64,000 bases of DNA from Streptomyces microflavus (GTDB taxonomy: Bacteria; Actinomycetota; Actinomycetes; Streptomycetales; Streptomycetaceae), in NCBI RefSeq assembly GCF_014650075.1, contig NZ_BMUG01000006.1:124001-188000 (forward strand), given 5' to 3'. A model generated the notes under the pieces. That model saw only the letters and a program-made list of their open reading frames with translations, was not told the origin of the DNA and made no database searches. Of the stretch, positions 36,483-47,626 are shown one piece after another (positions within the stretch are counted from its first letter, which is position 1; each line of letters opens with the position of its first letter). A program made the position numbers and the translations under genes.

Positions 36483-36930
36483 GTGTCGTCCCTCGCTGTT
36501 ACTGCTTCTTCACACTCGTCGGCGTCTGCCGCCATCGTCTACGCGGCACTCCTGGATGCAGAATCCTGGCCGTTGTGGTCCGCCTACGCCGACGTCGAGT
36601 GGGATGTGCCTGCCGGAGTCGACCGACCGGCACGAGTAGATGACCTGCGCACCATCCGTTCCCGCATTGGACGTGTGTGCTGCCGCGAGCGGGTCGTCGA
36701 GATGGTTCCCGGCCGGCGGTTCAGCTATGAACAGGCCGCAGGGCTGTTCACATCTCATCGAGGGTCTGTGGACCTGACCCGAGCCCCCCCATGGCGGCAC
36801 CGACATCACTTGGTCAGCGACCTACCGGCACACCCTCTCTCTCTTGGACATGCTCAGGAGCCGGCGTCTACAGGTTTGGGTCCACGATCTCGCGTCATAC
36901 GCCAACTCAACCGTGAGCCGTAAATCCTAG
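36483..36930 (+). pseudogene. SRPBCC-family (polyketide cyclase/START-like) gene with a frameshift
   Basis: The GTG start leads into a lipid-binding SRPBCC opening: ASAAIVYAALLDAESWPLWS, then RSRIGRVCCRERVVEMVPGR and RFSYEQAAGL. At a C7 run near 36785 the family pattern jumps frame. Removing one C restores GGTDITWSATYRHTLSLLDM and LRSRRLQVWVHDLASYAN up to a TAG at 36928. As sequenced, the product ends at 36923 with an unrelated tail. It is either a true pseudogene, a slippage-prone gene, or a base-calling error in the homopolymer. Confidence 0.7.
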
Positions 36931-36934
36931 AGTT

Positions 36935-37205
36935 GCAGCACAAGTTCGCGATTCAATCTTCTTGAGGCGCCTCCAGCAGATGAGTCTGCAGCCCAATGAG
37001 ACCAAGGTGTCCTGGAGTTCGAGGCGTCGTTCCCATCGGACAGCGAGACGTTTGCACTGGTGGAGCAGGGCGAAAGTCTGCTCGACGACGTAGCGGAGCT
37101 GCCCCAGGCCCTGATGTTCGGGGCGCCCTTGAGGGAGGGAGACAGATTCGTCCCGCGTGCCTCCCGGGGCAGGCTGGACCGCACGGTCCGCGTGGGACCG
37201 GCGCG
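36935..37205 (-). pseudogene. IS5-family transposase C-terminal remnant
   Basis: On the minus strand the frame contains GLGQLRYVVEQTFALLHQCK, then RLAVRWERRLELQDTLVSLG and CRLICWRRLKK. This is the C-terminal E-containing block of IS5-type DDE transposases (consensus R-VVER-FAWLH). The start and the rest of the catalytic core are absent. It directly abuts the integrase fragment in one continuous frame, so an insertion or deletion has joined two different elements. Confidence 0.75.
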
Positions 37206-37440
37206 CAGCGCGGCGGACGGCGGTCAGGACGCGATTGATGGACCCGGGGGCGAGCGGGCGGCCGGTCCGCGGCGACGGGGTTACGGTCAAGTGCGCCAGC
37301 GTACTCAGCCTCCGGGGTAGCAGGCAGCGGCCGCCGACCGACGCTCGCGCACCAGGCAATGAAGGCGGCCATGTCGGAGGAGTACATCAGGCGGGTGGCG
37401 TCGGTCAGCTGGCGGTTGGTGTCGGCCGTCCCCACGGCTA
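37206..37440 (-). pseudogene. tyrosine-type integrase N-terminal fragment
   Basis: The minus strand reads TRLMYSSDMAAFIAWCASVG and RRPLPATPE, the SAM-like core-binding start of phage/ICE tyrosine recombinases. After a frame change it continues LAHLTVTPSPRTGRPLAPGS and INRVLTAVRRA. The catalytic domain is missing, replaced by the IS5 remnant. This is the stump of the integrase of an element that probably once brought in part of the island, and it sits at the border with core genes. Confidence 0.6.
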
Positions 37441-37977
37441 TGTGCTGAAGGCGAGCCTGGGGCGCGGAGACTTGTCACGCTGCTCATCGTAGGGCGGCCC
37501 TACACCCCGCCGGCCCGGACGTCGCGGCGGGTGCTCCGACGAGGTGGGCGCAGGCTCAGCCCGTGACACGGCGCCCGTCTACGACAGAGGACCCGCGCCC
37601 GCGTGGTGCGGGTCCTCTTCTGCGTGGCGAAGTGGTCAGCCGGATGACTCGGATGCGCGGTCTACCCAGGCTGCGTCGTGAGGCCGGAGACGTCGAGCGG
37701 ATGGCGGTTCGCCTCGTCGCCCAGACGCGGTCGGCGCGACGCGACCGACATCGGATGTTGCGAGACCGTTTCGGCGGTAACCCTCCGTAAAGGCTGACGG
37801 TTACTCAGTCTTTCCTGACGTGCCGTCAATCATTCAAGATCATCTTGCACATGCGCTGCACAAGGTGCTGAAAAATGACAGAGATCAGCGAAAGGCCGTG
37901 AAGGTAGGTATCCGCAGGTCAGGTGGCATATTGAGGTGTCGTGCCCCTTGCTGCCAAGGGGCACGACACCCTGCCGA
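37441..37977. other. island/core border without supported gene
   Basis: These 537 bp contain a hairpin AGGACCCGC / GCGGGTCCT near 37590-37620 and the murA terminator at 37936-37969. A 75-codon Arg-rich plus-strand frame (37563-37790) has no recognisable family. I see no tRNA that could serve as an attachment site. Confidence 0.45.
37936..37969 (-). terminator. terminator downstream of the MurA-like gene
   Basis: The 14-bp perfect stem GTGTCGTGCCCCTT / AAGGGGCACGACAC has a 6-nt loop and lies 9 nt after the minus-strand stop codon at 37978. Confidence 0.85.
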
Positions 37978-39507
37978 TCAGATGTCCCGGAAGATCTCGA
38001 TCTGCGCCCCCACCGAGTTGAGCCGCTCCGCCAGCTCCTCGTACCCCCGGTTGATGACATAGACGTTGCGCAGTACGGATGTCCCCTCGGCCGCCATCAT
38101 CGCCAGCAGCACCACCACGGCGGGCCGCAGGGCGGGCGGGCACATCATTTCGGCGGCGCGCCAGCGGGTGGGGCCTTCGACCAGGACCCGGTGCGGGTCG
38201 AGGAGCTGGAGGCGGCCGCCGAGGCGGTTGAGGTCGGTGAGGTAGATCGCGCGGTTGTCGTAGACCCAGTCGTGGATCAGGGTCTGGCCGTGCGCGGAGG
38301 CCGCGATCGCCGCGAAGAACGGGACGTTGTCGATGTTGAGGCCGGGGAACGGCATCGGGTGGATCTTGTCGATCGGCGCCTCCAGCTTGGAGGGCCTCAC
38401 CGTCAGGTCCACCAGCCGGGTACGGGCGTTGTCGGCCGCGTACTCCGGGGTGCGGTCGCAGTCGACGCCCATCTCCTCCAGTACCGCGAGCTCGATCTCC
38501 AGGAACTCGATCGGCACCCGGCGGATGGTGAGTTCGGACTCCGTCACCACCGCGGCGGCCAGCAGGCTCATCGCCTCGACCGGGTCCTCGGAGGGGGAGT
38601 AGTCCACGTCCACGTCGATCTGCGGGACCCCGTGCACGGTGAGCGTCGTCGTGCCGACCCCGTCGACCCGTACGCCCAGCGCCTCCAGGAAGAAGCAGAG
38701 GTCCTGGACCATGTAGTTGGAGGAGGCGTTGCGGATGACCGTCGTGCCGTCGTGGCGGGCGGCGGCCAGCAGGGCGTTCTCGGTCACGGTGTCGCCGCGC
38801 TCGGTCAGCACGATGGGCCGGCCGGGGGAGACCGAGCGGTCCACCTGCGCGTGGTACAGCCCCTCCGTGGCGGCGATCTCCAGGCCGAACCGGCGCAGCG
38901 CGATCATGTGCGGCTCGATCGTGCGGGTGCCGAGGTCGCAGCCGCCGGCGTAGGGGAGGGTGAACTGCTCCATACGGTGCAGCAGCGGGCCCAGGAACAT
39001 GATGATCGAGCGGGTGCGGCGCGCGGCGTCGGCGTCGATCGCCTCCATCTCCAGCTGCGCGGGCGGCACGATCTCCAGGTCCACCCCGTCGTTGACCCAG
39101 CGCGTGCGCACCCCGATGGAGTTCAGCACCTCCAGGAGCCGGAACACCTCCTCGATCCTGGCCACCCGGCGCAGGACCGTGCGGCCCTTGTTCAGGAGCG
39201 AGGCGCACAGCAGCGCGACACAGGCGTTCTTGCTGGTCTTGACATCGATGGCGCCGGAGAGCCGGCGGCCGCCGACGACCCGCAGATGCATGGGCCCGGA
39301 GTAGCCGAGCGACACGATCTCGCTGTCGAGGGCTTCGCCGATGCGGGCGATCATCTCAAGGCTGATGTTCTGGTTGCCGCGCTCGATGCGGTTGACGGCG
39401 CTCTGGCTCGTGGCGAGCGCCTCGGCCAGCTGGGTCTGTGTCCAGCCCCGGTGCTGTCGGGCGTCACGGATGAGCTTGCCGATGCGTGCGAGGTAGTCGT
39501 CTGACAT
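37978..39507 (-). CDS. murA: UDP-N-acetylglucosamine 1-carboxyvinyltransferase with N-terminal HTH domain (MurA-like)
   Basis: The 509-aa chain is about 80 residues longer than ordinary MurA. Residues 5-62 are a Cro/C1-type HTH (RGWTQTQLAEALATSQSAVN, RIERGNQNISLEMIARIGEA). From about residue 73 the EPSP-synthase-type fold follows, with KN in DVKTSKNACVALLCASLL, the fosfomycin-target Cys in YAGGCDLGTRTIEPH, and the active-site Arg in INRGYEELAERL. MurA transfers enolpyruvate from PEP to UDP-GlcNAc, the first step of peptidoglycan synthesis. Streptomyces carry more than one MurA-like gene. This fused form, next to aconitase, corresponds by memory of synteny to SCO5998. It may be an additional enzyme with autoregulatory or regulatory use. 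Confidence 0.88.
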   Translation of the reverse strand: MSDDYLARIGKLIRDARQHRGWTQTQLAEALATSQSAVNRIERGNQNISLEMIARIGEALDSEIVSLGYSGPMHLRVVGGRRLSGAIDVKTSKNACVALLCASLLNKGRTVLRRVARIEEVFRLLEVLNSIGVRTRWVNDGVDLEIVPPAQLEMEAIDADAARRTRSIIMFLGPLLHRMEQFTLPYAGGCDLGTRTIEPHMIALRRFGLEIAATEGLYHAQVDRSVSPGRPIVLTERGDTVTENALLAAARHDGTTVIRNASSNYMVQDLCFFLEALGVRVDGVGTTTLTVHGVPQIDVDVDYSPSEDPVEAMSLLAAAVVTESELTIRRVPIEFLEIELAVLEEMGVDCDRTPEYAADNARTRLVDLTVRPSKLEAPIDKIHPMPFPGLNIDNVPFFAAIAASAHGQTLIHDWVYDNRAIYLTDLNRLGGRLQLLDPHRVLVEGPTRWRAAEMMCPPALRPAVVVLLAMMAAEGTSVLRNVYVINRGYEELAERLNSVGAQIEIFRDI

Positions 39508-39625
39508 GACGGCAGGTTATCTCAGATATGAGATGAGGCTGCTGTGGGGGTGTGCCGTTCGAGTGACGGGAGTGCAACCGTTCCCGGGAGGGCGGCTCAC
39601 CGCTCCCCTCGCGGAACGCGCGAAC

Positions 39626-39676
39626 GCGCCCCGCGCCGCCATCGTCCCCCGGTGGGGGCGATGGGGCGCGGGGCGC
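39626..39676 (-). terminator. long hairpin after the DUF4236 gene
   Basis: A stem of about 20 pairs (GCGCCCCGCGCC ... GGCGCGGGGCGC) with one bulged G and an inner CATCG/CGATG arm lies between the DUF4236 stop and the start of the MurA-like gene. Confidence 0.7.
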
Positions 39677-39702
39677 GCGGCCGTACGGGGTGGCGGCCTG
39701 GC

Positions 39703-39900
39703 TCAGCCGCTGCGCCGACGGGTCGTCCTCCGCCAGCCGAACGGGCCCGGCAGGTCCATGGACGTGGTGCGCCGGCCGGTGCTGCTGACCGTGCGCCGCG
39801 GGCCGCGTCCGCCGCCGGTGGTGACCGACCAGGAGCGCCGGTTGATGTTCAGCCGCACCCCGGGCAGGATCCGGAAGCTCTTGCGGAAGGTGATCGCCAT
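39703..39900 (-). CDS. DUF4236-domain small protein
   Basis: The 65-aa protein matches DUF4236 over its length: MAITFRKSFRILPGVRLNIN, RRSWSVTTGGGRGPRRTVSS and TGRRTTSMDLPGPFGWRRTT. It is basic and glycine-rich, without signal peptide. An ideal AAGGAGG ribosome site lies upstream of ATG 39900, which supports real translation. Its role is not known. It stands alone between the MurA-like gene and the hydrolase, with its own terminator. Confidence 0.85.
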   Translation of the reverse strand: MAITFRKSFRILPGVRLNINRRSWSVTTGGGRGPRRTVSSTGRRTTSMDLPGPFGWRRTTRRRSG

Positions 39901-40019
39901 CTGGGCCTCCTTGTGTCAGGACCCACGGGTGTCCCGAAGCGGCGGGGATATGCCTGCGGGCCGCGCAAAGCCCCGGCCCGCAGGGGAGTTGAGCCGTCGC
40001 GACCCCACCTTGCGTCCCC

Positions 40020-40871
40020 TCACCCCGCCCGCGCCGCCAGCCACTCCAGAGCCTCCGGCCCCGCGTCGAGCACCGAGATGTGACCGTCCCCCGGGCGCAC
40101 CCGCAGTTCGGCCGTCGGGCAGCGCCCGGCGAGCCAGCGGCTGTGGGCGGCGGGCGCGATCCGGTCCTGCCCGCCGTGGAGCAGGAGCAGGGGCGCGGCG
40201 ATCCGCGCAGGATCGAAGCCCCACGGAGCGACGTACGCCAGGTCGTCGGTGATCAGGCCGTCCGGCCCGCCCTCCAGGGCCGGGCCCACCACCTGGTCGA
40301 ACCAGGACCACGTACCGGCCAGCGCGTCGTGGTCGGCGCCGGTGAACATCTCCGGGTCGTACCCGGCGCCCGCCTCGTACGCCTCCTTCGCCGCACGCCC
40401 CTCGGCGGCCGCCCGCAGGGACGCCGCCGAGGACGGCACCATGCCGGCGAACCAGTCGAGCCCCTCGGCGTCGTACGGGGCGAGCCCCGCGGCGGTCGCC
40501 ACCCCGACGACCCGGTCGGGCAGCAGCGCGCCGCAGGCAAGTGCGTGCGGACCGCCGCCGGAATGACCCAGGACGGCGAACCGGCCGATGGCCAGCGCAT
40601 CGGCGATCGCCCGTACGTCGGCGGCGGCCGACGCGACGTCCCGGCCGGGGAGCGGGGACGAACCGCCGTAGCCGGGACGGTCGTACGACACCCAGCGGAT
40701 GGACAGCTTCTCGGCGGCGGGGAAGAGCGGCGCGGGTGGTGAGCCGATGTTCGGCGTGCCGTGGTGCCAGAAGACGACGAGCCCGTCGTCCGGGCCGCCG
40801 TCGCCGCCGGTGTCGTACACATGGAGCCTGCGGCCGTCGCCCAGCCGCAGATCGCTCTCCCTGACCCTCAC
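40020..40871 (-). CDS. alpha/beta hydrolase
   Basis: The 283-aa protein has the alpha/beta-hydrolase order: oxyanion strand VVFWHHGTPNIGSPPAPLF, RPGYGGSSPLPGRD, nucleophile elbow GHSGGGPHALA, acid in LLLLHGGQDRIAP and catalytic His in PGDGHISVLD. I chose GTG 40871, with GGAGGGG 7 nt upstream; a start at 40910 would add an Arg-rich tail. It is cytosolic, and its substrate cannot be told. It is divergent from the large secreted hydrolase at 41067. Confidence 0.88.
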   Translation of the reverse strand: MRVRESDLRLGDGRRLHVYDTGGDGGPDDGLVVFWHHGTPNIGSPPAPLFPAAEKLSIRWVSYDRPGYGGSSPLPGRDVASAAADVRAIADALAIGRFAVLGHSGGGPHALACGALLPDRVVGVATAAGLAPYDAEGLDWFAGMVPSSAASLRAAAEGRAAKEAYEAGAGYDPEMFTGADHDALAGTWSWFDQVVGPALEGGPDGLITDDLAYVAPWGFDPARIAAPLLLLHGGQDRIAPAAHSRWLAGRCPTAELRVRPGDGHISVLDAGPEALEWLAARAG

Positions 40872-41066
40872 TCCGCCACCCCTCCGCCACGCAGAACGTA
40901 TCCGCCTCACGACCCTACCGACCGTCTACGACAGCGGCCCCGCCGATCACTCCGCCCGCAGAGGCAACCCACAGGTTCGCCTCCCCGTCTCGAAGTCCGA
41001 GAGCGCGTTCGGCCCGGAACAGACCACCGGAACGGACGTGCGGGTGACCAGGGTTGAGGAGGAGCT

Positions 41067-43856
41067 TTGATACGTGGCCGGAAAGCATGGGCCACCGCGA
41101 TAGCGGTGCTGACAGTGGCGGGGGTGGCGCCTGCGGGGGCGTACGCCGCCCCGGCGCCGCCGGAGATACCCACCGCCACCGCTGCACAGAACACCGGGAA
41201 CGCACTGCCGCCCGGCTGGCGCATCGCCGGTGAGGACGGGCGGAACCACCTGGAGTGGCGCGCGCCCAAGCCGGTCCCCATGGGCGACGCCCGCGTGGAG
41301 TTCCGCGCGAACGGCGAACTCGTGGGCGTGCCCGAACCGCAGGACGACGGCCGGACCTTCCGGCTCCCGATGGACGCGGTCCGCACCGCCGACCTGAACG
41401 ACCTCCAGGTCCAGGCCGCCGGACGCCGCCTCGACGAGGCCCCGGACGCGGGCACGAGTCGCAAGGCCGAGCCGCCCGCCCCGAAGCTCCCGCCCAAGCT
41501 GCCCGCGGGGACCGTCGACCCGGGCAAGGCCGGAAAGTACGCCACCACCACCGGTGAGTACAGCCTCTCCTCCGTCAGACTCCCGGGCCTCCCCGCGCCG
41601 GTCGAGATGCGCGGTGTCGTCGTCGCCCCGAAGAAGGCCCCCGGCAAGCGGCCCGTCGCCCTCTTCCTGCACGGCCGCCACTCCACCTGCTACGTCCCCG
41701 GCAAGAGCGAGGAGACGTCCATCGACTGGCCCTGCGCCAAGGGCAGCAAGCCGATACCCAGCCACCGCGGCTATCTGCGTGACCAGAAACTGCTGGCCTC
41801 CCAGGGGTACGTGACCGTCTCGATCTCCGCCAACGGCATCAACGGCCAGGACTGGAACGCCGAGGACGGCGGCGCGCAGGCCCGCTCCTCGCTGATCCGC
41901 AACCACCTCGGCCGCTGGGCCGACTGGGCCGCCAAGCCCGCCTCCGCGCCCGCCGCCGTACGCAAGGGCCCGAAGACCGACCTGTCCCGGGTGCTCCTCG
42001 TCGGGCACTCGCGCGGCGGCGAAGGCGTCAACCGCGCGGTGATGGACAGCCTGTACAAGCCGCCGGCCGCCCAGGACGGCTACCGTTCCAAGGCCCGCTG
42101 GAAGATCCGCGGCACCGTCCACATCGGCCCCACCATCTTCGGCCAGAACCCGGTGCCGGACGTCCCCTCGCTCACGATCCTGCCGGGCTGCGACGGTGAC
42201 GTCTCCGACCTCCAGGGCCAGGTGTTCACGGACGGCACCCGGGGCGTCAGCCGGGGCAAGGCCCTGCACAGCTCGGTCTACATGGTCGGCGCCAACCACA
42301 ACTACTTCAACACCGAGTGGACCCCGGGCCAGGCCAAGGCCCCGGCCGACGACGACTTCTGGCACGAGCCCGAGTCGCCCGACCCGCTCTGCTCGCCCGG
42401 CGCCGCCGGCCGGCTCTCCGCCAACCAGCAGCACAAGGCGGGGGCGACCTACATCGCCGCCGCCGCACGGCTGTTCGTCGGCGGTGACGACCGCGTACGC
42501 CAGCTCGTCGACGGCACCGGCCGCCGCGCCCCCTCCGCCGATCCCGCCCGGGTGCTGACCCACGCGGTCGGCGGCAACCGGGGCGCCGGCTTCCTCCCCG
42601 ACGACCCGCAGGGCCCGCTGAAGGTCAGCGGCGCCAAGCTGTGCGACGCCGTCGCCCCCGGCCGCTCCGCCTGCATGAGCGAGAAGGACCCCGGCTCCTC
42701 GCCGCACTTCGCCCAGTGGCGCCCCGAGCACGAGGCCGGCCGCCGCGCGGTCGCCCTGGACTGGAAGAAGCCCGGCACGGTCGCCCGTGTCACCCCGAAG
42801 AAGCCGCTCTCCGTCAAGGGCGCCAAGAGCCTCGCGCTGCGCGTCGCCGTACCGCCGAACACCAGCGGCACCCGGTTCGACGTGAGCGTCAAGGACACCA
42901 AGGGCAAGCGGGCCAAGCTGGGCAGCGTCCGTATCGACGGGCTCCCCGGCACCGACCGCACCACCTCGTACTGGGCGCAGGAGGTCCGCGTTCCGCTGAC
43001 CGCCGCGACCCGCGCCAAGCTGAACCTCGGCAAGGTCGCCGCCCTGGAGCTGACCCCGAGGTCCCGATCCGGCAAGGCGTGGCTGATGGACGCCTGGTCG
43101 TGGAAGCCGGGCACCCCCGCGGTGAAGGCCGCGCCGCTCGCCCGTGTCGACATCGGCCGCCTCACCGTCAAGGAGGGCGACGCGGGCGTCATCACGTACA
43201 AGGTGCCCGTCCGCACCACCGGCAAGAACGCCGGCGCCGTCCGGCTGTACGTCGTCGACCCGGACACCGGCAGTTCGACCGGCCGCCTGGTCAAGGTCGG
43301 CCCCGGCACCGCCGGGATCGACGTCAAGGTGAAGGTCGTGGGCAACAAGCGCTACGGCTGGGACAAGCCCCACGACATCCTGGTCAAGGCGGTCCGGGGA
43401 ACGGTCATCGGCGCGGACGCCGGCGGTGTCACCGCCCAGAACGACGACCCGATGCCCAAGGTGACCGTCGAGCCGGTGGCCGCCGACGTCACCGAGGGCG
43501 CGCCGCTGACGTGGCGCATCTCCCTCTCGGAGAAGGCGGACATCGAGATCTGGACCCTGGCCCAGCTGGTCCCCGTCACCGGCGGCCGCCCGGAGCTGTC
43601 CACGGCCGACGTCGACCAGGAGTGGCTGTCCCAGCTCGTGGAGGAGGTCCCGAACCCGGCGATCCCGCTCTCGAAGGTCGAGTACGGGACGCTGTGGACG
43701 ACGGTCCCGGCGGGCGAGCAGTCCGCGGAGCTGACCGTCCCGACCATCCGTGACCAGGTGAAGGAGCCGGCCGAGTACGTCCGGCTCCAGCCCACCGACG
43801 ACGAGGGCGAGCCGCTCGGCCCGCCCCTCGAGGGCACGGTCCGCGACGCGCCGTAG
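41067..43856 (+). CDS. secreted alpha/beta-hydrolase-fold protein with Calx-beta-like C-terminal region
   Basis: The 929-aa protein starts at TTG 41067 after GAGGAGGAG. It has a Sec signal peptide (about 1-28, ending GVAPAGAYAAPA). Residues around 190-440 form a hydrolase core with RPVALFLHGRHSTCYVP and the nucleophile elbow VLLVGHSRGGEGVNRAV; a later ANHNYF may carry the catalytic His. The C-terminal 250 residues include ARVDIGRLTVKEGDAGVITY and VTVEPVAADVTEGAPLTWRI, two tandem beta-sandwich repeats of Calx-beta type. An extracellular esterase or lipase is likely, but the substrate is unknown. Confidence 0.8.
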   Translation: MIRGRKAWATAIAVLTVAGVAPAGAYAAPAPPEIPTATAAQNTGNALPPGWRIAGEDGRNHLEWRAPKPVPMGDARVEFRANGELVGVPEPQDDGRTFRLPMDAVRTADLNDLQVQAAGRRLDEAPDAGTSRKAEPPAPKLPPKLPAGTVDPGKAGKYATTTGEYSLSSVRLPGLPAPVEMRGVVVAPKKAPGKRPVALFLHGRHSTCYVPGKSEETSIDWPCAKGSKPIPSHRGYLRDQKLLASQGYVTVSISANGINGQDWNAEDGGAQARSSLIRNHLGRWADWAAKPASAPAAVRKGPKTDLSRVLLVGHSRGGEGVNRAVMDSLYKPPAAQDGYRSKARWKIRGTVHIGPTIFGQNPVPDVPSLTILPGCDGDVSDLQGQVFTDGTRGVSRGKALHSSVYMVGANHNYFNTEWTPGQAKAPADDDFWHEPESPDPLCSPGAAGRLSANQQHKAGATYIAAAARLFVGGDDRVRQLVDGTGRRAPSADPARVLTHAVGGNRGAGFLPDDPQGPLKVSGAKLCDAVAPGRSACMSEKDPGSSPHFAQWRPEHEAGRRAVALDWKKPGTVARVTPKKPLSVKGAKSLALRVAVPPNTSGTRFDVSVKDTKGKRAKLGSVRIDGLPGTDRTTSYWAQEVRVPLTAATRAKLNLGKVAALELTPRSRSGKAWLMDAWSWKPGTPAVKAAPLARVDIGRLTVKEGDAGVITYKVPVRTTGKNAGAVRLYVVDPDTGSSTGRLVKVGPGTAGIDVKVKVVGNKRYGWDKPHDILVKAVRGTVIGADAGGVTAQNDDPMPKVTVEPVAADVTEGAPLTWRISLSEKADIEIWTLAQLVPVTGGRPELSTADVDQEWLSQLVEEVPNPAIPLSKVEYGTLWTTVPAGEQSAELTVPTIRDQVKEPAEYVRLQPTDDEGEPLGPPLEGTVRDAP

Positions 43857-43872
43857 TCCGTCCGGCGCACCA

Positions 43873-43910
43873 GGTCCGGCCCCTCCGCGATCGTGCGGAG
43901 GGGCCGGACC
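43873..43910 (+). terminator. terminator after the secreted hydrolase
   Basis: The 16-bp perfect stem GGTCCGGCCCCTCCGC / GCGGAGGGGCCGGACC has the loop GATCGT. Confidence 0.88.
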
Positions 43911-44039
43911 GCTGTCCGGGGCCTTCCGGGGGATGACCGTGCCTCCGCCGCCCGGCCGACTCCGCCGCGCACCCTTCGTACCGGAGGCTCATGAGGTCCG
44001 CCGCACAGGCCGATGAACGTGCGGGGACGGGCGGCCACG

Positions 44040-44582
44040 ATGAGTCGCATGACCTTACGGAAGCCTCCTGCCACCTCGCCGACACCCGTGGCGCCGCCGC
44101 CCCGCTGGGCGGTCCGGGCCGCGCACCTCACCGCGCTGGTGGTCCTGCCGAGCGGGCTGTGGCGCATCGCCCTGGTGCTCGGACACCCCGCCGGCTACAC
44201 CGAGGCGGGCTTCGAGCCCTTCGCGACGGCCGACGCCAAGGTCTGGATGCTGGCCCTCAGCGTGGTCAGCGAGCTGGTCGCCCTCCTGACCATCGGCCTG
44301 GTCCGCCCGTGGGGCGGGACCGTACCGCGCTGGATCCCGTGGATCGGCGGGCGCAGGGTGCGCCCCATGGCCGCTGTCGTCCCCGCCGCCCTGGGCGCGG
44401 CGGCGCTGACCCTGACCTGGGGAACCGTGCCCCTCTGGTGGACGTATCCGCACGAGGAGATGACGGGCACCGGGAATCTGGTCGTCGGCATCCTCTACCA
44501 GCCGCTGTTCCTCTGGGGCCCGCTGACGGCGGCCGTCACGTTCTCCTACTACCGCCGGCATCGCGTCCGGCGGCCCGGGTAG
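44040..44582 (+). CDS. four-helix integral membrane protein of unknown function
   Basis: The 180-aa protein has a short proline-rich cytosolic start and about four hydrophobic segments: AAHLTALVVLPSGLWRIALV, VWMLALSVVSELVALLTIGL, MAAVVPAALGAAALTLTWGT and GILYQPLFLWGPLTAAVTFS. It ends in a basic tail, YYRRHRVRRPG. Proteins of this kind are frequent in Streptomyces without known role. The start is either ATG 44040 or, less likely, 44013. Confidence 0.7.
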   Translation: MSRMTLRKPPATSPTPVAPPPRWAVRAAHLTALVVLPSGLWRIALVLGHPAGYTEAGFEPFATADAKVWMLALSVVSELVALLTIGLVRPWGGTVPRWIPWIGGRRVRPMAAVVPAALGAAALTLTWGTVPLWWTYPHEEMTGTGNLVVGILYQPLFLWGPLTAAVTFSYYRRHRVRRPG

Positions 44583-44604
44583 GAGAGCACCAGGACACCT
44601 GGGC

Positions 44605-44633
44605 ATGACCGAGCGGCGGCTATGTACTAGAGT
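44605..44633 (+). promoter_or_regulatory. putative vegetative promoter of acnA
   Basis: ATGACC (44605-44610) and TAGAGT (44628-44633) are spaced 17 bp, close to the Streptomyces HrdB consensus TTGACN/TAGRRT. The predicted start of transcription near 44640 falls within the palindrome at 44634-44651. Confidence 0.5.
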
Positions 44634-44651
44634 TATCTCGACATCGAGATA
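44634..44651. promoter_or_regulatory. perfect palindromic operator candidate at the acnA promoter
   Basis: TATCTCGA-CA-TCGAGATA is an 8-bp perfect inverted repeat with a 2-nt centre. It lies directly at the predicted transcription start of the aconitase gene, a position suited to repression by a dimeric regulator. Confidence 0.6.
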
Positions 44652-44692
44652 TCTGCCGAGGCGCACCGCAGCCGCCGCCCGGTAAGGCATAC

Positions 44693-44711
44693 CTAACTAA
44701 GCCTTACCTTA
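44693..44711 (-). promoter_or_regulatory. iron-box-like site (DmdR1/IdeR type) upstream of acnA
   Basis: Read on the minus strand, TAAGGTAAGGCTTAGTTAG agrees with the IdeR/DmdR1 consensus TWAGGTTAGSCTWACCTWA at 15 of 19 positions. Iron control would make sense for a 4Fe-4S enzyme. The right arm is imperfect, so affinity may be modest. Confidence 0.45.
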
Positions 44712-44804
44712 GCGGATGGTCGGGGCCGTAGGCGGCACAACGCGGCGCCCGCTGCCAATGAGGCGCGGCGCGGTAGAACGCGCACATTGAAGAAGGAGAC
44801 TGTC

Positions 44805-47519
<2,715 letters not shown>

Positions 47520-47540
47520 GCGGCAGGCGGCAGACAGCAC

Positions 47541-47578
47541 AAGGGCCGCATCCCGGGTCTCCCCGGGGTGCGGCCCTT
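47541..47578 (+). terminator. terminator after acnA
   Basis: The stem AAGGGCCGCATCCCGG / CCGGGGTGCGGCCCTT (one G-T pair) starts 21 nt after the stop codon and is followed by CGGCG rather than U residues. Confidence 0.85.
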
Positions 47579-47626
47579 CGGCGTCGGACCGGAACGGCGG
47601 ATCGTCCGAACCGGAACGGCGGATCG

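Noticed and set aside
37563..37790. A 75-aa Arg-rich protein
   Set aside because: Composition is typical of chance frames in high-GC DNA, with a terminator-like hairpin inside its 5' part.
37441..37977. tRNA gene as attachment site of the island
   Set aside because: I looked for cloverleaf-like arms and TTCGA-type loops and found none that fit; only simple hairpins are present.
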